Assembly: GCA_020633295.1 (NCBI GenBank)
Contig: JACKDW010000011.1
Span: 1-64,000, forward strand
Length of the DNA stretch: 64,000 nucleotides
Source: Myxococcales bacterium
Lineage (GTDB): Bacteria > Myxococcota_A > Polyangia > Nannocystales > Nannocystaceae
Direction of reading: 5' to 3'
Part shown: positions 43,381-50,997 of the stretch, piece by piece
Layout of the letters: each line of letters begins with the position of its first letter
Numbering within the stretch: position 1 is the first letter of the stretch
Made by a program: the position numbers and the translations under genes
The notes under the pieces: generated by a model
What the model was told of the DNA's origin: nothing
The model's database searches: none
Seen by the model: the letters and a program-made list of their open reading frames with translations, nothing else

Positions 43381-45222
43381 ATGAAAGCCGTGCAGAGCCG
43401 GTGTTTACGAGTTGATCGCGGGATCTGGCCCGCGGGCCTCATGGCCGTTTGCGGGTTGAGCTGCGGCCCTCTGCACGGCTGCGCGAGCGCTCCGGTGCCG
43501 ACGCCGGTGCAGCCGGCCGACGCCGAACACGGCGGCTCGGCCGGCGCGACGGAGGTCGTGACGCCGGTGGCGCCGCCGGTCGATAGCGCGAATCCGGCAC
43601 CAGGGCTGGTGCTCCCGGAGGATGCGATCGCGGCGAGGGCGCACGCGCAAGCGTATGTACTCGGTGGCGCGAAAACGATGTTTGGGGCCTACGCGATCGA
43701 GCCTCCCGAGATCCCGGAGTACGGGCCCGCACCGGCCCCGACGCTCGAGGAATTGCCGGGCTCGGCGGGCGTCGGGACCGGCGGCCTGAGCGACGCGAGC
43801 GATGATGAGGAGCTGCCGGGAGCGGCCTCCGATGGGGCGGACGAGGAGCCCGCGGTCGACGGGCTGGGGCTCGGCGTCTACGTCCCGCTCGAGGACACGA
43901 CGCCGCTGCGGGGCTTCTACGACGCGCTGCGCAAGCTCGATCGCGGCGAGGATGAGGACGGCAAGGTGCGCGTGCTCATCTACGGCGGGTCGCACACCGA
44001 GGCCGACGTCTACACGACCTACCTGCGCTCGTACCTGCAGCACCGGTTTGGAGACGGTGGCCTCGGCTTCGTCTCGCTCGTCCGCACCAACCGCTGGTAC
44101 GGGCAGTTCGCGCTGGCGGTCGAGAGCTCGAAGGGCTGGATGACCGAGCACGCGCAGCGCAGCAAGGCCCGCGACGACGGCTACTACGGCCTGCTCGGCG
44201 CGAGCGTGTACACCACGAAGGTCCACGAGTACGGGCGCGTCACGCCGCGTGAGCGCGCGCCGACGACGGACGGCAAGACGACCTACGAGCTGCTGTTCCT
44301 GCGCCAGCCCCGAGGCGGGTCGTTCAGCGTGACGGTCGGCGAGCAGCGCGTGGGCACCGTCGACACGCGCGGCAAGAAGTACGAGGCCGGCTACTTCAGC
44401 GTGACGCGCGACAAGGGCCCCGAGCTGGTCGAGGTCCGGCCGAAGTGGAAGTCGAGCTCGAAGTCGAAGTCGAGCGCGAAGTCGAGCGCGAAGTCCTCCA
44501 AGCGGGCGCGCAGCACCGGCGAGATCCGCCTGTTCGGGATGGTGGTCGAGAACGAGAACGACGGCGTCGTCGTCGACACGCTCGGCATCAGCGGCACGCG
44601 GGCGGCGAACCACCTGAAGTGGGACGAGCCGATGTGGACCGACCAGGTCAAGCGCCGCGACCCCGCGCTGTACATCCTCGCCTACGGCGTCAACGAGGCG
44701 TCGGACACGGACGTGCCGATCAGCCACTACCGCGAGACGCTGAAGGCGACGCTCGAGCGCTTCAAGCGAGCTGCTCCAGAGGCCAGCTGCTTGCTGATCG
44801 GGCCGAGCGACTACCACCGCAAGAGCGCCGACGGCGAGTTTCGGCCGGTCCCGCGCACGCAGCAGATCCGCGACACGCAGCGCGAGGTCGCGGCCGAGCT
44901 GGGCTGCGGCTTCTGGGACACGATCGCGTTCATGGGCGGCGTCGGAGCGATGGACGTGTGGGCCAACGCGGAGCCGCAGCTCGGCAAGGCGGACCACATC
45001 CACATGACCAAGCGCGGCTACCTGCGCATCGGCATGGGCCTGACGGACGCGATCATGGACGGCTACGATCACGGCGAGTTCGCGGACGAGGGCGACGCGC
45101 CCGCCGGTGACTCGACGGACGCGAAGGACGCGAAGGTGGACGCGAACGTGGACGCGGGCGACGGCGCGAACGCGGATGACGAGGCGAGCGCGTCCGCAGC
45201 CTCGGCGGACGAGCGGCCGTAG
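43381..45222 (+). CDS. SGNH/GDSL hydrolase-like lipoprotein
   Basis: 613 residues from an ATG at 43381. The signal region ends with LHGC (Cys34), a plausible lipobox; a Pro/Ala/Glu linker runs to ~160. From ~195, VRVLIYGGSHTEADVYTTYLR is block I of SGNH hydrolases in the GDSH form (Ser kept, Asp replaced by Gly), LYILAYGVNEA is block III (Asn kept), and DHIHMTKRGYLRIG near ~555 supplies the Asp-x-x-His pair of block V. A Lys/Ser repeat (KSSSKSKSSAKSSAKS) interrupts the domain at ~360. Likely an esterase or acetyl-esterase on cell-wall or surface glycans; the substrate is unknown. The C-terminal tail is Asp/Ala-rich. Confidence 0.78.
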   Translation: MKAVQSRCLRVDRGIWPAGLMAVCGLSCGPLHGCASAPVPTPVQPADAEHGGSAGATEVVTPVAPPVDSANPAPGLVLPEDAIAARAHAQAYVLGGAKTMFGAYAIEPPEIPEYGPAPAPTLEELPGSAGVGTGGLSDASDDEELPGAASDGADEEPAVDGLGLGVYVPLEDTTPLRGFYDALRKLDRGEDEDGKVRVLIYGGSHTEADVYTTYLRSYLQHRFGDGGLGFVSLVRTNRWYGQFALAVESSKGWMTEHAQRSKARDDGYYGLLGASVYTTKVHEYGRVTPRERAPTTDGKTTYELLFLRQPRGGSFSVTVGEQRVGTVDTRGKKYEAGYFSVTRDKGPELVEVRPKWKSSSKSKSSAKSSAKSSKRARSTGEIRLFGMVVENENDGVVVDTLGISGTRAANHLKWDEPMWTDQVKRRDPALYILAYGVNEASDTDVPISHYRETLKATLERFKRAAPEASCLLIGPSDYHRKSADGEFRPVPRTQQIRDTQREVAAELGCGFWDTIAFMGGVGAMDVWANAEPQLGKADHIHMTKRGYLRIGMGLTDAIMDGYDHGEFADEGDAPAGDSTDAKDAKVDANVDAGDGANADDEASASAASADERP

Positions 45223-45411
45223 CAGCCGGTCGCCGGTCGTGCCGCGCTTCGTCAGCGACGGTCTGAGCGAGCGCGGCGCCTGGAGGTTCGCCGCGCGCCC
45301 TTGCGACCCCGCGCGGACTCGCGCGTCGCGGCGGGATTGCGTTCGACACCCGCCGCGCGTTCGGTTATGTCCTCGGTGCGCGGGCGCGCACGCGCGCGCC
45401 TCCCCGAGGCC

Positions 45412-45984
45412 ATGAAACGACCCTTTGGAAGCATCAACGCGCTCACGTCCTTCCTCTGGCGCAGCCCCAAGCAGCGCGGTGGCGCGGTCGAGCCGGGCCT
45501 GCTGGCGGATTGGCTCGACGAGGGCGGGCTCGACGGGGCCAGCGTGACCTACCAAGGCGGCGCGGAGCCGAGCGCGACGCTGCTGATGGTCGGTCGCGAG
45601 CAGCTGCGAGGCGACGCGCGCGAGTACACCGTCGACGCGTTCGCGCTGCCGAGCGCCGAGTGCCCCGCGTGGCTGCGCGAGGCGCTGCACGAGGCGTTGA
45701 GCGGGGCGACCTACGGCCCGGATGTCTGCGGCGACCTGGGTCGCGACGAGTGGCTCGCGGCCGTGTGGATCGCGGTGCTGTGCGCGCGCGGCCCGGGCGT
45801 GATGACGCAGCTCGCCGACGCGCTCGAGGAGATGCAGCGCGCGGGCGTGGCGCTCGACGCCGCCGAGCTCGCGCTGTGCGTGGGAGCCTGGTCGAAGCAC
45901 CAGCTCGAGGACGGCGAGGCGCTGGGCTCGGCGGTCGACGGCGTGTACACGATCTGCCTGCGCGACGATCTCGGCGGCGCGTAG
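45412..45984 (+). CDS. Hypothetical protein, 190 residues
   Basis: The ATG at 45412 begins a frame with good codon use up to 45984, 190 bp after the SGNH gene. No signal peptide or membrane helix. The sequence looks like a compact alpha/beta protein (SVTYQGGAEPSATLLMVGREQL; WLAAVWIAVLCARGPGVMTQLADALEEM) with a few cysteines and no motif I recognise. It converges with the MATE gene with a 19-bp gap. Confidence 0.6.
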   Translation: MKRPFGSINALTSFLWRSPKQRGGAVEPGLLADWLDEGGLDGASVTYQGGAEPSATLLMVGREQLRGDAREYTVDAFALPSAECPAWLREALHEALSGATYGPDVCGDLGRDEWLAAVWIAVLCARGPGVMTQLADALEEMQRAGVALDAAELALCVGAWSKHQLEDGEALGSAVDGVYTICLRDDLGGA

Positions 45985-46003
45985 CGACGCGTCCACGTCG
46001 CGG

Positions 46004-47323
46004 TCACGAGGGCGCGACCGCAGCGCGCAGGCGCGGGTAGACGACCGCCAACGTGACGGCGCGCGCGACCACGTAGCCGACGAACGCGAGCCACAGCCCG
46101 GTGTTTCCCCAGGCCGGCGCCAGCCACCAGCCGAGCCCGAGGAACACGGCCAGCGCGGCGATCGCCGCGTTGCGCATGGCGCCGGTCCGCGTCGCGCCGA
46201 TGAACACGCCGTCGAGCTGGAACGCGAAGGCCGAGAGCGCGACGTAGGCGACCGCGTAGACGAGGTGCGCGCGGGCGACGGCGCGGACGGGCTCGAGGGT
46301 CGTCAGCGCGTCGATGATGGCCTGTCCTGAGAGCCAGAATGCTCCGGCGAGCAGCAGCGCGGCGAGCAGCGCCTGCTCGCTCGTGCGCAGGACGGCGCGG
46401 TCGAGCAGCGCGCGGTCGCCCGCGCCCATCGCCTTGCCGACGAGCGCCTCGGTCGCGAACGCGAAGCCGTCGATGAAGAAGGCCGCGAAGCCGATCAGCT
46501 GCAGCAGCACGTGGTTGGCGGCGAGCGGCGCGTCGCCGAAGCGCGCGCTCTGCTGGATGAACCACCCGAAGCCGAGCAGGAGCGAGAGCGTGCGCAGCAG
46601 GATGTCGCGGTGGGCCGACAGGGTCGAGAGCAGCGAGCGGAGGTCGCGGAGGCGTCGCCACGGCGTCGGTACGGCGCCGCGGCGCCGGAGCACGCGCAGG
46701 ATCAGGAGGCCGGCGATGACGACCGCGACCCACTCGGCGACGGCGGTCCCGAGGCCGACGCCGACGGCCCCCCAGCCGAGGTACCCGGCGAGGACGACGT
46801 CGAGCGCGATGTTGAGGCCGTTGAGGCTGAGCTGGACGATCAGGAGGTCGCGGCTGCGGCCGAGGCCGACGAGGGTGCCGAGCAGCGCGAAGCTCATGAG
46901 CGCCGCCGGGGCGCCCCAGATGCGCACGAAGCAGTAGCGCGCCGCCGTGTCCTGCACGCCCTCGGGTCCGTCGAGCATCCAGAGCGCGGCGCCGAGGAGC
47001 GGCCCCTGCAAGGCGAGCAGCGCGACGCCCAGCGCGAGCGCGAGCGCGGCGGCGCGCCCGAGCGTGGCGCGCAGCTCCTCCTCGTCCCCGGCGCCCTCGG
47101 CCTGGGCCACGAAGCCGGTGGTGCCCATGCGCAGGAAGCCGAAGGACCAGTAGACGAAGTTGAAGACCAGCGAGCCGAGCGCGATCGCGCCGAGGTCCGA
47201 CACGTCCCCGCTGCGGCCGATGATCGCCGTGTCCGCGAGCCCGAGCAGCGGGCTCGAGGCGTTCGCCAGGATGATCGGCCAGGCGGCGGCGAACACCTGG
47301 CGGCGGCTGGGGCCGGCGTCCAT
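46004..47323 (-). CDS. MATE family efflux protein (DinF-like)
   Basis: 439 residues and twelve hydrophobic helices in two halves. The start AAWPIILANASSPLLGLADTAIIGR is the MATE signature, with GFVAQAEGAGDEEEL and the repeat in the second half (FFIDGFAFATEALVGKAMGAGD). The ATEALVGKAxGA motif is typical of the DinF branch. These are Na+- or H+-coupled exporters of drugs and metabolites. The next gene upstream is 49 bp away on the same strand. Confidence 0.92.
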   Translation of the reverse strand: MDAGPSRRQVFAAAWPIILANASSPLLGLADTAIIGRSGDVSDLGAIALGSLVFNFVYWSFGFLRMGTTGFVAQAEGAGDEEELRATLGRAAALALALGVALLALQGPLLGAALWMLDGPEGVQDTAARYCFVRIWGAPAALMSFALLGTLVGLGRSRDLLIVQLSLNGLNIALDVVLAGYLGWGAVGVGLGTAVAEWVAVVIAGLLILRVLRRRGAVPTPWRRLRDLRSLLSTLSAHRDILLRTLSLLLGFGWFIQQSARFGDAPLAANHVLLQLIGFAAFFIDGFAFATEALVGKAMGAGDRALLDRAVLRTSEQALLAALLLAGAFWLSGQAIIDALTTLEPVRAVARAHLVYAVAYVALSAFAFQLDGVFIGATRTGAMRNAAIAALAVFLGLGWWLAPAWGNTGLWLAFVGYVVARAVTLAVVYPRLRAAVAPS

Positions 47324-47372
47324 GGGCGTACGCGTATACGCGGGATCACGGGCGCGCGCCGGGAAAATCGAC

Positions 47373-47795
47373 TCAGGCGCGCGCGGCGAGCAGCCCGCGC
47401 GCGACCAGCTCGGCGCGCGTCTCGGTCAGCGCGAGGGTGTCGTCGACGACGGCGCCGTCGAGCCGCGTGATCAGCGAGTACGCGCCGACCTCGTAGTGGT
47501 CATCGGCTCGCGGCGCCGCGCCGGTGACCGCGACGACGATGCTGAGCTCGGTCGTGACGAAGGGGTAGGACAGCAGGCCGTGGTTGAACACCAGCGCTTG
47601 GCGCCGGAGGACGAGCTCGAGCTCCTCGCGCGCGAAGCCGCCGAGCGCGGGCTCACCGACGGCGACGTCGTCCGCGGCGCAGCTGATCAGCGCCGCCTCG
47701 CAGCCCGCGCGCGCGCGCGCGAGCAGGTGCTGGGCGCGCGCGCGCGCGCGCAGCGGGGCCACGAGGAGGCGCTCGTCGTCGTCGTCAGTGATCAT
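47373..47795 (-). CDS. Hypothetical protein, 140 residues
   Basis: The ATG at 47795 overlaps the stop of the spermidine-synthase-like gene (ATGA), so the two are translationally coupled. Arg/Ala-rich helix at the N-terminus, then a beta-rich part (LVFNHGLLSYPFVTTELSIVVAVTG, EVGAYSLITRLDGAVVDDTLAL). No known motif. It may be an accessory to its upstream partner. Confidence 0.6.
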   Translation of the reverse strand: MITDDDDERLLVAPLRARARAQHLLARARAGCEAALISCAADDVAVGEPALGGFAREELELVLRRQALVFNHGLLSYPFVTTELSIVVAVTGAAPRADDHYEVGAYSLITRLDGAVVDDTLALTETRAELVARGLLAARA

Positions 47796-50785
47796 GGTTG
47801 TTCGGACAGGTTGTTGGGCGGCGGGGCGAGCGGGTCCGCTGCCTCATCGCCGAAGACCGCGCGCGCGCGCTCCAGCATGCGCGCGAGCCCGGCCTCGTCG
47901 CCGACCCGGCGCAGGTGCGTCCCGTAGGCCTTGTAGACGCGCAGCTGCGTCGGCGTGCGCGCGAGCATGCGCTCGAAGATCGCCGACGCGAGCGCTGGTT
48001 GGCGGCCGGCGATCGCGTACAGGGCCCCGCGCGCGGGCGGGAACTCCGGCTCGCGCTCGTAGGCCGCGAGGTAGGGCTCGAGCAGCGCGGCGTCGATCGG
48101 CGCGTTCGGGCCGCCGGCGCGCTCGCGCGCGATCTCGCCGCGCAGGTACAGGACCAGCGCGTCGGCGTAGCGCCCGGTCGCCGCGCGCGTCTCGGCGTCC
48201 GCGTCGTCCGGGAGCAGCGTGGGCGGCGGCGGGGCGCGGGCGTCGAGCAGCGCCTCGAGGTTGCGCGGGCCGAGGTCCTGCGGGTTGGTGTAGGCGATCC
48301 GCGGCGCGCTGAACATCACGCGCGGGTGGAGGTCCTCGTTGAGCGGGCCGTCGCCGGCGAAGCGCGCGAGCGCGTCGCCGCCGAGCAGGTACGAGGCGAG
48401 CAGGTCGCGGGCGCCGAGCACCGTGGCGCCTGGCAGTTTCGACATGTCCTCGAGGCGCTGTAGGTCGAGGCGCAGCGGCGCGCCGCCGGGGGCGGGCACG
48501 CGGCCGACGAGCGCGAGCGCGGGCGTGCGGGCGTTGTACAGGCCGAGCAGCGCGTGGGCCTCGGGGAACGCGGCGAGGAAGGTGCGCGTGATCAGCTTGA
48601 CCCCGTCGACGTCGAGCTGGTGCAGCGGCAGCCACTGGATCATCAGCCCGCCCGGGCGCAGGTGCTCGCGCACCGCGGCGAAGTGCTCGCGGGCGTAGAG
48701 CGAGCCGGCGCCGTCGCGCGCCGGGTGAAACAGGTCGGCGACCACGAGCTCGACGCGCGCGGGCGTGGCCGCGAGGTAGCGGCGCGCGTCCGCAGCGCGC
48801 AGCGCGACGCGCGGGTCGTGATCGAGGCCGCCGTTGATCGCGGCGAAGTAGGGCACGGCGGCGAGCACCTCGGGGACCAGCTCGACGCCCGTGACCGCGC
48901 CGATCACCGGGCGACCGCGCGAGCGCACCGCCAGCGCGCCGCCCATGGTCGCGCCTGTGCCGACGCCGAGGAACAGCGCGCGCGCGCCGAGCTGATCGCC
49001 GCTGGCCGGGCTCGGCGCGAGCGCGGCGGCGAGCTCACCCATGCGTCGCTCGCCGAAGCTCAACGCCCCGCCCATCTTGAACTGATGCCCGACCCGCAGC
49101 CGGCGCAGCGGCGCGCCGGGCTGCTCGCCCTCGGCCGCGCGCTCGGAGACCGTGATGACCCCGTGCAGCGTCTCGTGCTGCTCGAGCGCCGTCCAGCCGT
49201 CCTCCGGGGTCACGAGCATGAGCGCGCCCGCGCGGGGCCCCGCGGCCGTGAGCGCGACGACCAGCAGCGCGGGCGCCACGAGCCAGAGCGCGGGGAAGCG
49301 GCGCAGCCACGCGAAGCCGACGAAGATGGCGAGGTAGAGGTAGGTGACCGCGTAGAGGCCGTCGGTGTAGCCGAGCGCGGGCACGGCCCACAGTCCGAAC
49401 ACGAACGGGGCAGCGGCGCCGCCGAGGGTGTTGAGCGCGTAGGCGCGGCCGACGTGCTCGGGGCGCTCGAGCCCGGCGAGCAGCCCGATGACGTGGCTGA
49501 ACAGCGCGCCCATGAGGATGGTCGGCAGCGCGAACACGGTCAGCGCGGCGAAGAGCTCGCCCGCGAGCGCGGCGGCGAGCGACGTCGCGGCGCCCGAGAG
49601 CTGTCTCGACAGCAAGGTCGGGCTGTACGCGAGCGCGGCCGCGGACGCGACCGTCGAGGCCGCGAGCGCGACGAGCAGCCCGGCCGTGACGGTCGCCGGT
49701 CGCCCGCGGACGGCGAGCGGCGCGAGGCGCTGGTACAGCGCGGCGCCGACGGCCGTGCCGAGCAGGTAGACGGCGAGCGTGTTGGCGAACGTGTAGATGG
49801 TGTTCTCGAGGTTCTGGGAGAGGATCAGCACCCCCATCACCTCGAGGCCGACGCCCGCGAGGCCGGTCGCGAAGGCGAGCGCGTGCAGGAGCCACGGCTC
49901 GCGGAGCAGCTCCGCGTCGGGGTCGCGCGAGCAGTCGACCGGCGTCGTCGCGCGCGCGGCCGGTCCCGCGTCGTCGCTGTCGCGCGCGCCCCCCCGCGTG
50001 GACCAGCGCAGCGCCAGACCGGCGGCCGAGAGCCCGAGCAGCGCGAGCGCGACCGCGCCGAGCGAGAAGCCGAGGGCGGGGAGCACGAGGTAGACGGCCG
50101 CGAGCGCGCCCGCGGTCGCGCCGACGGTGTTGGCGGCGTACAGGCGCGCGAGCGTCCGCGCCGTGGCGACGCCGTCCTGGGGCGCGGCGCGCTTGTACGC
50201 GCTGACGAGGGCGGGCAGCGTGGCCCCGAGGCACATCGTCCCCGGCAGCAGGACGACCGTCGCGATCAGCAGCGAGCACACGAGCGCCGCCGGCGTGTCG
50301 TTGTCGCCGGCGACCGGACCGAGCAGCGCCGGCAGCCAGCGCGCGAGCGCGTGCAGCAGGTGCGGGCTGAGCAGCGCGAAGCCGGCGGCCACCGCCTCGA
50401 GCGCCGCGAACACCCGCGCGGGCGCGGTGGCGCGGTGGGCCAGGCGCTGCAGCCACGCGGCGCCCAGGCCCATGCCGGCGAAGAAGCCCGCGAGCGTGGC
50501 GAGCACCCCCAGCAGCTCGCTGCCCAGGGTCAACGCCAGCAGCCGCGTCCACAGCAGCTCGTAGCCGAGGGCGGCCGCGCCCGAGAGCGTGAACGCGACG
50601 AGCAGGAGGCGCGTGGGGACCGGCGAGGGCGCTGCGGTCGTCGAGGCGCTCGCCGCGGAGGAAGACGCGGAGGAAGCCGTCGGCGAAGACGCGGAGGAAG
50701 CCGTCGGCGAAGACGCCGACGAGCGGCTCGTCGCGCGCGCGTCGGACGACGACGCGTCTCCACCCACACGCTCTGCCGGCGGCAT
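47792..50785 (-). CDS. Polytopic membrane protein fused to a spermidine-synthase-like methyltransferase-fold domain
   Basis: 997 residues from the ATG at 50785 (a GTG at 50803 is possible). A Ser/Ala/Thr head with 24-bp repeats is followed by two sets of membrane helices (~50-270 and ~300-530; GYELLWTRLLALTLGS, GAALYQRLAPLAV..). From ~540 a periplasmic/cytoplasmic Rossmann domain resembles spermidine synthase: ALFLGVGTGATMGG, VTGVELVPEVLAA, DARRYLA and VELVVADLFHPARDGAGSLYAREHF. The usual polyamine Asp pattern is only partly recognisable, so real aminopropyl transfer is uncertain. The last ~150 residues are helical. Fused 'MFS/spermidine synthase' proteins are common and poorly understood. 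Confidence 0.82.
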   Translation of the reverse strand: MPPAERVGGDASSSDARATSRSSASSPTASSASSPTASSASSSAASASTTAAPSPVPTRLLLVAFTLSGAAALGYELLWTRLLALTLGSELLGVLATLAGFFAGMGLGAAWLQRLAHRATAPARVFAALEAVAAGFALLSPHLLHALARWLPALLGPVAGDNDTPAALVCSLLIATVVLLPGTMCLGATLPALVSAYKRAAPQDGVATARTLARLYAANTVGATAGALAAVYLVLPALGFSLGAVALALLGLSAAGLALRWSTRGGARDSDDAGPAARATTPVDCSRDPDAELLREPWLLHALAFATGLAGVGLEVMGVLILSQNLENTIYTFANTLAVYLLGTAVGAALYQRLAPLAVRGRPATVTAGLLVALAASTVASAAALAYSPTLLSRQLSGAATSLAAALAGELFAALTVFALPTILMGALFSHVIGLLAGLERPEHVGRAYALNTLGGAAAPFVFGLWAVPALGYTDGLYAVTYLYLAIFVGFAWLRRFPALWLVAPALLVVALTAAGPRAGALMLVTPEDGWTALEQHETLHGVITVSERAAEGEQPGAPLRRLRVGHQFKMGGALSFGERRMGELAAALAPSPASGDQLGARALFLGVGTGATMGGALAVRSRGRPVIGAVTGVELVPEVLAAVPYFAAINGGLDHDPRVALRAADARRYLAATPARVELVVADLFHPARDGAGSLYAREHFAAVREHLRPGGLMIQWLPLHQLDVDGVKLITRTFLAAFPEAHALLGLYNARTPALALVGRVPAPGGAPLRLDLQRLEDMSKLPGATVLGARDLLASYLLGGDALARFAGDGPLNEDLHPRVMFSAPRIAYTNPQDLGPRNLEALLDARAPPPPTLLPDDADAETRAATGRYADALVLYLRGEIARERAGGPNAPIDAALLEPYLAAYEREPEFPPARGALYAIAGRQPALASAIFERMLARTPTQLRVYKAYGTHLRRVGDEAGLARMLERARAVFGDEAADPLAPPPNNLSEQP
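50667..50714. repeat. Direct repeat of 24 bp, two copies, coding
   Basis: GCGGAGGAAGCCGTCGGCGA plus four bases occurs at 50667-50690 and again at 50691-50714, encoding the ASSPTASS-type repeats in the head of the membrane-spermidine-synthase-like protein. Twice the 12-bp period. Confidence 0.85.
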
Positions 50786-50858
50786 GCGGGGTTCAGCATA
50801 CACGTCGCGAATTCACCCGACCGCGTCCACGCGCCCGTGAAGGATCTCACCGCGTCTC

Positions 50859-50876
50859 GACGTGTGTTCACACGTC
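50859..50876. promoter_or_regulatory. Palindromic operator-like site
   Basis: GACGTGTG-TT-CACACGTC: perfect 8-bp arms around a 2-base centre, in the 212-bp gap between the divergent membrane-spermidine-synthase gene and the anthraniloyl-CoA gene. Size and symmetry fit binding sites of dimeric regulators such as TetR or GntR types that control aromatic CoA pathways; no regulator gene is adjacent. Confidence 0.6.
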
Positions 50877-50997
50877 ACGCGCGGGCTCCCACGCCGAGTG
50901 CGCGCCGTCTACCATCGCGGCGCACCGTCGCGACGCTCCTCGAGTCGACGCGGCGAGTACCACCACGAGCAGGACCACGAGCAGGCAGGGCGCGTAC

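Noticed and set aside
43405..45996. Minus-strand open frame of 863 codons opposite the SGNH gene
   Set aside because: Arg/Val/Ala/His-rich shadow without motifs; the SGNH blocks lie on the plus strand.
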